64,000 nucleotides of DNA from Diospyros lotus (taxonomy: Eukaryota > Streptophyta > Magnoliopsida > Ericales > Ebenaceae). The stretch covers positions 144,001 through 208,000 of the forward strand of contig NC_068351.1 of assembly GCF_014633365.1 (NCBI RefSeq). The letters are read 5' to 3'. The notes under the pieces are model-generated. The model made no database searches and was not told the origin of the DNA. It worked only from the letters and a program-made list of their open reading frames with translations. Positions 1 through 10,973 of this stretch are shown piece by piece (position 1 is the stretch's first letter; each line of letters opens with the position of its first letter). The translations under genes and the position numbers were made by a program.

Positions 1-560
1 TCTTGCGGCGATCCTAGCGGCGAAGGCAAAGTCTTGCGGCGATCCTAGCGACGAAGGCAAAGTCCTACGGCGAACCTAGCGGCGAAGGCAAAGTCTTGCG
101 GCAAACCTAGCGGCGAAGGCGAAACCTTGTGGCGAACCTTGTGGTGAAGCTCGAAGCTTGTGGCAAAACCTTGTGGCGAAACTTGTGGCAAAGTCTTATG
201 GCAAAGTCTTGTGGCGAAACCTTGTGGCGAACCTTGTGACGAAGCTTGTGGTAAGGGCTTGTGGCAAAGGGCTAGTGGCAAGAGCTTGTGGCAAAGGCTA
301 GTGGCAAGAGCTTGTGGCAAGGGCTAGTGGCAAGAGCTTGTGGCAAAGAGCTAGTGGCAAGAGCTTGTGGCCAAGGCTAGTGGCAAGGGCTTGTGGCAAA
401 GGCTAGTGGCAAGAGCTTGTGGCAAAGGCTAGTGGCAAGAGCTTGTGGCAAAGGGCTAGTGGCAAGAGCTTGTGGCAAGGGCTTGTGGCAAAGGGCTAGT
501 GGCAAGAGCTTGTGGCAAAGGCTAGTGGCGGTGAAAACTTCAGACGAATCCTTGTGGCGA
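1..560. repeat. Minisatellite tandem array
   Basis: This is a tandem array of degenerate units. From about 245 to 530 the unit is 26-27 bp and has two halves, cttgtggcaaa and gctagtggcaaga. From 1 to about 125 the unit is 31 bp and GC-richer (tcttgcggcgatcctagcgg...). The array continues off the left edge. It ends about 120 bp before a retrotransposon primer-binding site, so it probably lies inside, or at the end of, an LTR. Confidence 0.85.
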
Positions 561-700
561 GCATCCTAACAGCAAACTCCCTTGTGACAGCATCTCTAAC
601 GGCAACCCAACTTCACCCGACATCAAGCTCAAGTGGACCCCACACATCACAAATTTTAATTGTTGTATTTTGGCAACAACAATTTGGCGCCGTCTGTGGG
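561..700 (+). mobile_element. LTR 3' end plus primer-binding site of a gypsy/LARD-like element
   Basis: The stretch ends ...caacaaca at 681 and is followed by tttggcgccgtctgtggga (683-701). A TGGCGCC... primer-binding site just after an LTR end is typical of many plant Ty3/gypsy and non-autonomous LTR elements. This indicates a + strand LTR that starts left of the window and ends near 681. No coding region follows; the sequence passes within about 60 bp into another LTR-like segment. Confidence 0.55.
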
Positions 701-739
701 AAACGCAACAAAAAGCCAATTTTAACATAAGATGCCGAG

Positions 740-2560
740 AGGGACAAGATCAGCCAGTTACACCTCAACCACTTCTTTGCCTTTGTTTCAAGTCCTAATT
801 GGAACATTTGAATATTCTAGGGACAAAATCCAATTAGAAGATGAACCTTCTAGTAAGGGTCTAAAAACAGTTACATGAATGCATGATGCAAAAATATGAA
901 CAAACCTATGCCCTAGTGTAACTTCCATAGCAATCCAGCCTGACACAGAACCCTAGGTAGACATCTCAGCATGCACACAAGGCAACGGGATACTCTTATA
1001 TGTTATTCCGGCAACACCCTTGGGAAATTACGGCTACACTATTATGGCGACATCCCATCCCAACACAAGTATCAATATGCCAATAATATCATGCCGAATG
1101 AAATACCACAACCATCGATGCAACAATACATGTACATATATGCCAAGATGCACATAAATTACGTATAACTTAGTAACCGTTGTGAATATCATGCTTAACA
1201 TAGGCAAAACACAACACATAAATTTTTGGGAAAAACCACATGCAACAAAACCAATCTTTTTGCGATAGAACCACTCATCTTGACTTAGCCTCTCAGGCTT
1301 CTCGATATGTGTGATCTATCTTGATTTTTGTGTTAGGCTTCAATAATCGTATTATTTCTCAATCTCGAGCCTCAACGACCCCTGACCATCATATTTATTC
1401 AAAAGAATATCAACATCTATTTTTTCATAATATTTTTTCCTTGATAAATATAAAATAAATACCTACTCAAGGTTTTTCTCAAATTTTTCTCCACCATAAT
1501 TCATCAAATAATTTTAAAAAAATAATAATTTTTTTTTCAAAAATTACCCATAAGCCACGCGCCCTCACGCGTTAGTACGCGTGATGATCAGCACGTGCAC
1601 CTCATGCACCAGTCATTTTCTTCGACGTCGGCCACCGACGATGCTGGTTTTTCCTCCTACCATGCTCTATACATAAAGTTGATCTCAAAGGCACTTTGAG
1701 ATGCCCGAAACACCAACCGAAAAGCCCTCTATCAATCGTTTAAAGATCTGGCTTCGACTACTGTTGCATTTTTCGGTTAAGGCTCGAAACACCCTTAAAC
1801 CTCGATGAAAACACTCTAAATTCTCCAAAAAATGATCCCTAAGACATCTAGAGCAAAAGAAATTTATCAAATCTCTCAAAAACACTCCAAAACTTGAGCA
1901 ATATGATGCTTTAAAATCGACTTAAACCCTCACCTATTTATAGGCGAAATTCGGCCATTTCTTGGCCAATCACCGACCATTTTGTAGCCCATACGCTTCC
2001 TAGGACGATGGTATCCAAGCCTTGATGAGATATTGTCGTCCTATCGCCAAATTTTGGCCCATATGTGACAGCTAGATCAGTTATACCTCTGGTAACCAAT
2101 TCCAAAAATTACACTTTGGCCCCCAGCTTATTTCTTTTACATTTTGGCCATCTCCCTCAAGTTCTTAGACTTTGATATTTCACCACATGAACCCCTAAGT
2201 TCCATGCTTCTCAATTGGCCCAACAAATTTGGAAAAATATCATTTTTACCCCATTTTCAACTAGAATTAAAAATTACACTTAGGCTTCAAATGCATGTTT
2301 CTATCATAAACGCTTTTGTTTCATCCCGAAATCACTTAAGAGTTGTTCTATTCATGAAATATGAACCTTCTTAGGGTTCCGTTGACTTCCCAAAAGCCGC
2401 TTACCATTATTCGATTTTTCAGGCTATAATTTAGTTGTACCAAAAATTATCTCGAATTTGATTTCTTTCGGCATCATAAATCTCGCCTCAAGATGCTCGT
2501 CAATGACATACCTTTTTTTCTTAGGTACCGTCGACGTTCAAAATTGGTCGATAGAGATTT
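740..2560. mobile_element. Truncated LTR related to the solo LTR at 3738-6412
   Basis: No gene is seen. Several blocks match the 3738-6412 LTR in order: tttgaatattc (807 and 4136), gaaccactca (about 1269 and 4924), a gcgccctcacgcg block (about 1559 and 5272), and a series of 'ttttggccc' motifs (about 2050-2150 and 5850-5880). Neither end is intact. It is best read as an older, diverged copy of a related LTR family. Confidence 0.5.
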
Positions 2561-3737
2561 GTTAACCCGTACTTGTAAGGTAGATCCGAGATATGGGTAA
2601 TGAGATATCCGGTCTGATTCGTCAAGCCGACCGCCTGTCCTTGCAAGGTACTCTGAAGCTCAAGTTAGTGAGCGAGTAAGCGAAAATCTTGGATGTTTTT
2701 AGGTTCGTCGTAAAGAGTACATACCCTGGCCCTTAAGAGGGCTAGTTGATATATATATAAGCAAAAAGCTTTCTTGCATGCTCCGTACGTGTAGAGGTGA
2801 TGGGATGGAATAGCCGGCGGGGGTGTCCTTACTGCGGCGAGGTGTCGACGAGGCCCTCATTAATGAGGATGAGATCTCCCATTAATGCGGATGAGATCTG
2901 TCATTAATGAGAATGAGATTTGAGGGGGATGTTTGGAAATCCAGTTGCGGCTGTAATGATGTTGTTGCCAGAAGGCCAGGATGGGACTGGCATGGGCTGG
3001 TGAGATGGGCCGAGAGAATGGGCCCAAGGGGCCTAGTCAGGGTGACCCTTGGCTTGCTGGTACGCCGCAACACGCGCCTTTTCTGTGATGCGAGCTTACG
3101 AGCTAAGCCGATGAGCTATGAAGGTCGCTGGGAACTCGCCCAGAGTGTAGCTGGGGGCCATTTGAATATGCCAAAGAGTTAGAGATGCTACTGGGAGCTC
3201 GCTTGCCCCCGACGTTTGACCCCGAGCTTCAGTACTATCCGAGCTCGTTTTACCGAGCTCAGTTTGATCTATTGGGCCTCGGACGTTTGGGCCAAATCAT
3301 CATGTTAAGTCTGGCCCACACAGAGTGAAGGGAGAAATACCCATAACAGGTACCTAAGCTCTAGGGCACTCTCTGCAGCCGATTTGGTAACTTGTTGCCC
3401 TTATAAGCCAATTTTTTGGTATTTCAAACTCACTTAAATTACGTGGCAATATCATGAAAATATGAGATATTACAACCTTGGCGAGAGGCAAGGCCAACTG
3501 ACAATAATAGTTACAACATCGCGTGAGTGTGGCCCGCGCCCTCGCGTAACACGTTGGGCATGTCTGCATAATGCGAGCCCATGAGGGCCCTACACGCGAG
3601 CGCCACCGAGGTAGTTGCGACATGTGTTAGTCAAATGAGCCATGCATTCCAGTAGATGGTTTTCACAGGTCGTACATGTGACCCTTTTGGGTATAAGGGG
3701 ACGGTTATGGGGCATAACCGCTTGTAATTATGTACTC
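2561..3737. mobile_element. Degenerate LTR-element sequence
   Basis: No gene is recognised. It holds a TATA-like stretch (gatatatatataagc, about 2749) and a perfect-phase 22-bp x 3 repeat at 2858-2923. It also has several G/C-rich blocks with gggcc motifs of the kind seen in plant LTRs. The segment from about 3660 runs continuously into 6418 once the solo LTR and its target duplication are removed, so this part is an older LTR that received the insertion. Confidence 0.4.
2858..2923. repeat. 22-bp tandem repeat, three copies
   Basis: Three imperfect copies of cattaatgaggatgagatct start at 2858, 2880 and 2902. Confidence 0.8.
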
Positions 3738-6412
3738 TGTAACGCCCCATTTTCCCACAACGTGCATTACCTGGAGATTTCAGGAATATTTTTTTTTTAT
3801 ATCATATACACAACATAAGTCTCTCGATACATATACCTTCATCATAATCATTTCCCGTCAATCCCAATCGTACCTTCTTAGCATATCAAAATTTAATAAT
3901 AAATAAACTAAGACAGGTATTAACAATCACATCAGCGGAAGTAAGATCGAAACCTCAATGATATATAACCGACAATTCCTTTACAATAACCAAATCGATG
4001 TTTCACATGAAAATATCAAAATATTACATAACCTCCGAACATTGTAATCATAGACAAAACCTACGAAATCTAAACATAACAGCTACATCTTGGTGATATT
4101 CTTTCCCTTGGCGCCACTACTTTCACCTGAAACGTTTGAATATTCCAAGGACATAGTCCAAATTAGATGCTGAATCATCTAAGTGAGTTCAAAAACGTTT
4201 TCATGCAGATATGAAAAATCATATACAAAATCGATAAATCTCGACATGCACCAGCCTAAGAGAATCCCACATAGCACTTAACCCTAACTAGGGAAAATGC
4301 AATCTCTCTAAAGGCGACACGACCATTTCGGCCCATTGGCAAAACAATCCTGCTTAAGAGGGACAACCTTGACATATGAACCCAAGAATCACCCCATTGT
4401 CATTATTAGGCTTTACGCTCCAACTCAAAAGCAATCCAAAACCCAACGCAACCCTAGCCCCAAGAGTGTCACATCAGCACTATCCTCAGAATCGATGTCA
4501 CCTTGGCATTAATGCTATTGCTCAAAGGAACCTGGGGAGGTGTCCACTCGCAACCCCGCCACTTGATCCAACAATCAGGGTGGTGTCCACTCTCAGCCCC
4601 GCCACTTGGGTCCCGTAGGGTGAAGTCCGTCTCAGCCCCGTCCCAAGTGGTTCACCTAGCATTAATCCTTGGTACGCATCCCGAGTGCTGTCACTCTGGG
4701 CTACGTCACAGGTTACCAACCCACGTCCCACATGGACGACACAAAACAAGCCAATGTCGAAAAATCATAACATGCCTAAAATCAACATCTCAATGTATGC
4801 AATTTACCGTACAAAATTCAATGCATGTGTAAATAATTGTTTGGACAACCATAATAAACCAAGCCATAGGGATGAACATTCACAGTAAACCATTCACATG
4901 TCACTCAAGGTCCTTTCGAGTAGAACCACTCACAAGTCAAAACAAAGTTGGGGGCGAACACTCACCTTGACATATTCGGACTGCCTCGATCCTTGTGCAC
5001 AACCTCGTTATGCGTGCCGAAACGCAGACACTTGAATTTATAGTCAACCTCGAACCACAACACTTCCTAAGTATCATAATTAATAAAGGTAACATTAAAA
5101 TCCATTTTCCTCAATTATTTCACAATTTTCTCTATTTTCTCCTATTTTTTACCTCGATAATTCCAAAATAATTATTTTCTCAACTATTTTTCCAAATATT
5201 TCAACACCATAATTCTTAAAATAATTAATTAAAAATACTGGAGTTGAAATTACCAGAATACCCTTGCTCACGCGCCCTCACGCGCTTGGCGAGTGGCTGG
5301 ACAATTTGGGCTGGCGCGTGGCAGTCACGCGCCACCGTCTTCAACCTCAAGCCGGTCGCCGGCGGTTGCTCCGATGGCCACAAAACTAGTGCCTTCCGAA
5401 AGACCTCGAATAGTCAATCACGATGCCACAAAAATCAGGCCGAAAGGCCACCGAAAAACGGCCCAAATGGCCAGTTGCAAGCGGCGGAAGGCGGTCCGCC
5501 TTTAACCCTCGGCCGAGCTCGATCGGCCACCAAACCCACTCCAAAATACCTCAAAACGATCCCAAAATGATCCTTGACTCCTAGAGATCCAAAGCCCTCT
5601 ATCCAAGCTTCGAAAATCATTTGAAATCGAGATCGATTTGTGCTTTAAACTCGGCCGAAAGCCCTCAATATTTATAGGCAAAAATGACCCTCCACGTGGC
5701 CGATCTCCGGCCAAAACTTCTTCCCCATGCCACCTAGACCTCCCTAGGCCACTCCCTGACAATCCTAGGCTGCCAAATGGCCGGATTTTCTGGCCAAAAT
5801 GTCGGTCAGATCGGCCATGCTTGTACAACTTTCTGAAAATTGCATTTTGGCCCTTTGAAATTTCTCTTTTGTATTTTGGCCCTTATCCTCAAGCCTCTTA
5901 ATTATCCAACTATACCATTAAGACCCACCAGATTAGTACTTCTCATTTCTCCCTTGAAACTTTTGAAAAATTACCGTTTTGACCTTCATCGGGCATTTTT
6001 AGAAAATTACACTTAGGCCCGATTAATTTATTTGACCTCAAATCCACTCGATTCAACCTGAAACTACTTAAGGGTTGTTCTACACATCGAATACTAGTCC
6101 TTGACACTCTCCATTGACTTTTTGGACGTCGTTTATAACAATTCGGTAATACGAGCTTATTGGCAGCTGTATTTTTGCTGTATCAAAAATTCTTCCCGAT
6201 CTCATTTCTTTTATCACTAAAAATCATAATTTAAATCACTTGTCGTTTCTATATAATTTTCCTTGGCTATCTACGGTCCGGGGTACTTCCTCTGACTAAT
6301 TCGGTCGTCCAAAGCTGTGTTAGTGTGTCCTATAGTCTTATTTTTCCCACAATTCCATTTATGCTCTTTATCAAATGTCATTTTTATCCTCAAATTATTC
6401 TCGGGTATTACA
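3738..6412. mobile_element. Solo LTR, 2675 bp, with 5-bp TSD
   Basis: The segment begins tgtaacgcccc and ends gggtattaca, so it has canonical TG...CA ends. It is bounded by a perfect 5-bp duplication, TACTC, at 3733-3737 and 6413-6417. No gag, pol, primer-binding site or polypurine tract was recognised inside, and open frames are short. The simplest reading is a solo LTR left by LTR-LTR recombination. A non-autonomous element without visible internal structure is a less likely alternative. Confidence 0.8.
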
Positions 6413-6417
6413 TACTC

Positions 6418-7300
6418 TATATATATGTGGCTAGAGGGGCAATTTTGGTAGTTTTTTAAGAGCAAAGCCTAGGTCATTCTTTGTATTCTCGAATCTGAAT
6501 ATAAAGTTGGGAATTTTCCCTTATTCTTTGTGTGCGCTTCCGTTTATATTGTGCATAAATCATGTAGGGTTGTTGGATGATCTAAGTGGGCGAAGTTAGA
6601 GCCATCACAAGGTTGTCGACCGAAATTCAAGGCTTGTCTTGTGACAAGTATGGTCTCTTGGAGAGTGCAAAACGACATAGTTATTTTTTCCTTTAAAAGA
6701 CCCAAAAGAAAGAATGGAGAGTAATTGATGTGACAAACAAAATAGGCCCAAAAAATCCAAGCCTAAAACGAGTTCAAAGGCCTAAAAGATTGTACAAAAG
6801 TGCAAAAGGTCATCAGGAGACTTTCTTGATGGAAGACGTCATTGGGAGGCCTTATGGCAAACTTGCTTTTAGGGCTGAAAGGAAGGAGTCACCAAGAGAC
6901 TCGAAAGTCTCGTGGAGACCTTCTAAATCAAATTCACGTCAAGAGTAGTCAACTCAACTCTGAAGTCCTCACTTTGAATGTCGAAACATAAAATGATGAT
7001 CTCAATCCCAAAAGAAATAGGGGGCTCAACCATTTGTTAGCTCTCGTCTCTATAAATAGGAGATAACCCCTCATCTCTACGTATGCAAAAAATACTACAA
7101 CAATTCTTTTAATTCTCTCCCTGTTTTAGTTGAATTAACTTAAGTATTAAAATATCTGCATAGGAAAAAAAGGCCATGAGCCTTCTTATTGCTAGTTTCT
7201 ATTTTATTGACTCTTGAAGATCTAAAAGGTGATTTCCTAATTATAAATTTAATTTTATTGTTGGAACTAGACATCAACAATTATAGAACAATTACCTTTG
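6418..7300. mobile_element. Right part of the LTR that hosts the solo LTR, plus further LTR-like DNA
   Basis: No gene is seen. Just after the solo LTR comes tatatatatgtgg, a TATA-like start of an LTR R/U5 region. Further on, ctataaatagg at about 7049 is followed by a short pyrimidine-rich leader. This is typical of LTR promoters, but no boundaries could be fixed. Confidence 0.35.
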
Positions 7301-8276
7301 ATTTTGTACCTCAATCATGATGATTTTCTTAAAGTATGTGGTTGAACTTTGCATATATCAAATTAACTAGAAATTTTTCTTTCTTATGGCCATGGCACGG
7401 GGAGTTTTGGTGAAGGTGAGGCACAAATAGAGACAGAAGATAACGTAACACACCGAAGAAGAGAAACTGAAACAAAAATCTGATGAAAACAAAGATGAGC
7501 AGAGAGAGGACATACCGGGAAGCTGATTACAGAACTCCTGTTTGTGCTGTGTTTGTGTTGATGCAGTTGCTCGCCCGTGTACCAGCTCAAAGCATTAATA
7601 TACGTGATTACCAAAATCTTGTTTAGCAGACGAGGGCTAACTTGTTTCTGGCAGTTTTGAGTGTTTTTTTCTATTTTTTGAAGGCAGGCACCATGTTTTT
7701 CCATTAAAAGAGTATTATTGAAAACAAAAATGTTAGTTTGACATTTTTTATGATATTTATATATTAATATTTTATATATTATATTAATATACAAGTGTTA
7801 TTAAAAATATCACAATTAAATATTTAAATAATATTTTCGTATTAAAAAAATACTATATTAGCCAGAGTTTCATTGATATAAAAATGTCTTAAATTCTTAA
7901 TTACTTGTAAAATAGAATAGATGTTTAGTGTTAAAGTTTGACAGTAAACTATTATTTATCTGTGATTGAGCAATTAAAAAGAAAGAAGACAATAGAAAGA
8001 AAAGAAGAAGAGGATTCAGAGAATTTCTCGTTCAAAAGATATAGATCTCAAAAGACTCGATTGAATACAATAAAACTATCAGAGTTTGGCTTTTAGAACA
8101 AAGCCGTGCAACAACTAACTAATTTTTGTAATAAACTCGTAACTTTTTACACGTCAACATGACAATCGAACTAAACAAACGAACACAAGTCTAAATATCC
8201 GAATTAAACCAATGCTGCTGCAACTGTACTTGCCTTCGCATCTTTAGGAATTGACGAGGAAAAAAAATCATTTATT
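7301..8276. other. AT-rich spacer, no gene supported
   Basis: A 136-codon open frame on the - strand (7384-7794) has a low-complexity N-terminus and matches no family I know. I see no other structure. Confidence 0.4.
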
Positions 8277-8861
8277 GGGCTGTTTGTTACAGCTTAAAAG
8301 TTATAACTTTTAGCTTCTAATTTCAAAAAAGTTGGGATGTAGTGTTTGTTTTAACTTATGGAATTCTAACTTATAGCTTCTACTAGCTTTTAGAAGAGGT
8401 AGAAGCTGGCTTTTTTAAAGTTGGGATATCCTAACTTTTACAATTTTTACTTAAATAATTATATTTTTTTGACAATTTTACTCTTATTTTTAACAAAGAA
8501 TTACCTTGTCTACGCAATCATAGATTTTTCTTCTCTACCGCCATCTTCATTTTCAGATCTCTTCCTCTTTCTCACCATCTTCCTCTCTCTATACTCTAAT
8601 TAATTTTTTTATAATACTTAAAACTTATATATATACACTAATTAATTTTTAAATTATCATTCTATAACTATTAAAGGTATTATGGACAATTATATAAAAA
8701 TAAATTATTTTATAGCTTATGATATCAAACACCACAACTATTTAACTACAACTTTTAAGAAGTTGTAATAAATAAGTTTACAACTTATTCTAAATTTTAG
8801 AAATTATAATTTAAAAAATTAAAAATTATAATTTTTTTAATTAAACAACAACAAACGCGCC
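8277..8861. mobile_element. hAT-type MITE (probable)
   Basis: The left end gggctgtttgtt faces a right end whose reverse complement is ggcgcgtttgttg. The interior is AT-rich and contains sub-terminal repeats of the agcttctaa / aacttttag type on both sides. Flanks catttatt and cattgtat could be a decayed 8-bp target duplication. This layout fits non-autonomous hAT elements of plants. The ends are not exact inverted repeats. Confidence 0.5.
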
Positions 8862-10973
8862 ATTGTATACATTAGTAACATTATGATACCGGTTTGGGTT
8901 TTATTTTAAGTGGAGTGGTGCAGATAGCAATCATGGCATAGCCACAAACATGGTCCAGCCCCCAGCGGGTACGTGGTGACGTGCAATTAAGTCCTGAAGT
9001 CAACCCAGTCCAAGATGGAGTTGGTCGAGTTTATGTAATTTTAAACATTTCTAGCCTCGTGGATCGTGTCTTCTCACGTGTCGTCCCTGCGACTTGCGAG
9101 GAGGAGGAGGCTGAGAGTTGGGGGAAAGCCTGAGAGAGAGAGAGAGAGAGAACGAGAACGAGAACGAGAACGAGAACGAGAACGAGAGAGGCTGTTTCAA
9201 GTCTGACAGAGAAGGTGTAAAAGACGCCCAACTTTTACAGACGCGAGCTGCCCCACGCCCTATGCTAACAAAGTCTCGAAAAGTATGGCAATCAGACCCC
9301 TTTTTCATAGAGAAGAGTGCTTTCATTTCTCGTGGAAGGAAAAATGTAAAAATATTTACTAAATTTTTTTTTCTTGTTGGTTAGTTGGGTTGTGTTTGCT
9401 GCCAGAGCTCGGTCTTCCATGCAAAGCGTATCGCGTCGATCGACTTGGTTGAGCCGAGACACCGACTTTACCTGTGCAATATTAATAAATAAATCCACTC
9501 TAAAACCACTTGGATTGTTAGATGCGTAGAGCCAGGATGCAGCGCCAAAATAAACAAAGGAACAAATAAATAAATCAAGGGAGAAAAGCCGATGATCATG
9601 ATGCCGTTGAAAGCAAAATGTCAAACGCTAAGTTGCATTTTGGGGAACCGCGCCTTGACAACTGCTCCTCCCCCTCCTCGACCACACACACCATGGCTAC
9701 ACCTCCTACTGCTCCCTGTCCTCTCCCTCCTTGTCTTGTTTTAAAATCAGAATATATTTTACTATTTTGCATTACCTTTTCAGGAGAAAGAGCTTCGCTT
9801 AGTTTGCCCTTTCCTCCCCCCCCCCCCCCCCCCCCCCTCCCTCTATCATTTCTTCTGTATGTTCGATTCTGCCCCCACCACTCACTAAACACGATTGTTT
9901 TGTTTGTAATATATATAATAATAGTTACTGCGTTAACTTAATTAATACCCTCCCTCTTAATAATTCTTCTCTCGTTTCTTCGGACGACCCTTTTCCATTC
10001 ATCCATCTAATTGCCCAAATTAATATGCCCCCACACCCACAGCAACGTCCTCTCACGATCAAAAGATGGACGCAGAAATAAATGCATGCGAAATGTCTTT
10101 TCTTTTTGCCTCTTGGCACATAAAACTTAATTTTAGCTACCCCAGGGATCGGAGGATTTTAGTATTATTAGAGAAAAAGGCAGGACGGACGCCTTTGACG
10201 CTAACTTTTTATGAGTCCGCATTAATTATTTGCGGTCACTCAGGCGAGCGAGCAGACTTTCTCAAAAACTCCTTCCGTTCCGGTAAACCCCTCTCTATTT
10301 CTGGGGAACTGCTCAATTCATTCCGAGGTTTCGTGTTCTCCATCGCTAAAATGCTACACCGAGGCCTTGTTAATTGATTCAATGTCTAGTCATCCCAAGG
10401 TCCCCTGACAAACAGCCCCCAGCACCCAGCCCCAGGTATATGATAAAATAACAATAAATGGAAAGGCCGCCTGCAGGCAGGGAGGTCATGTTGGATTGAG
10501 AGGGGGAGAGAGAGAGTGAGTGAGGGGAAAAACAAAGGAATCCCAATGCTCCTGTCTCAGTCCGTGCACCCGTTATCTGCTTGGATCCTCTCCCTCAGAC
10601 GCGTCACAGGAGGAACTTAAGGATGGTGGTGAGTCGAGTGACTCCAATATTCTTGCAGGATAAAAGAAAATAAAAAAAGCTACAGGCACGCCAACTCCAT
10701 ATCGGATCTAAAACTTCTCTCTGTGCGAAGACCAAGCAAGTACGAGGGTAGCCTCTTCTATTTCCCGTTGTTTCCTTCCTAGCTGCTTCTTATAGCAGCA
10801 ATATCAACAGTAGAAGTTCTTCTGGGAGTCCATTGACAAGCTAGCTCCGCCTCCTCCTATTGCAACGCACACTACTTGTGGCACATCGTCCTCATCCATT
10901 GGATCTCCTCATCGTCGCTCATCTACTGAACCGGCACATCAGGACCTATCTATCTATCAAACGGACGGGGAAG
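8862..10973 (+). promoter_or_regulatory. Upstream region and 5' leader of SCR
   Basis: No other gene is supported here. The region holds a (GA)n then (GAACGA)n microsatellite at about 9133-9190, a 22-base poly-C run at 9816-9837, and a purine-rich stretch at about 10495-10530. The last 114 bases before the SCR ATG are open in the SCR frame but lack an ATG, so they are leader. Confidence 0.5.
9133..9190. repeat. GA / GAACGA microsatellite
   Basis: A simple (ga)n run passes into about six copies of gaacga, upstream of SCR. Confidence 0.9.

Noticed and set aside
7384..7794. 136-codon open frame on the - strand
   Set aside because: The N-terminal part is AT-rich low-complexity (repeated Ile/Tyr/Lys), there is no family motif, no splice or promoter support, and the codon pattern is unlike the nearby genes.
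9051..9326. Frames rich in S-F-S-F or E-N-E-N repeats
   Set aside because: They translate the GAACGA microsatellite, not a gene.
10066..10377. 103-codon + strand frame upstream of SCR
   Set aside because: No recognisable domain. It lies in the SCR upstream region and has no sign of conservation visible from sequence alone.
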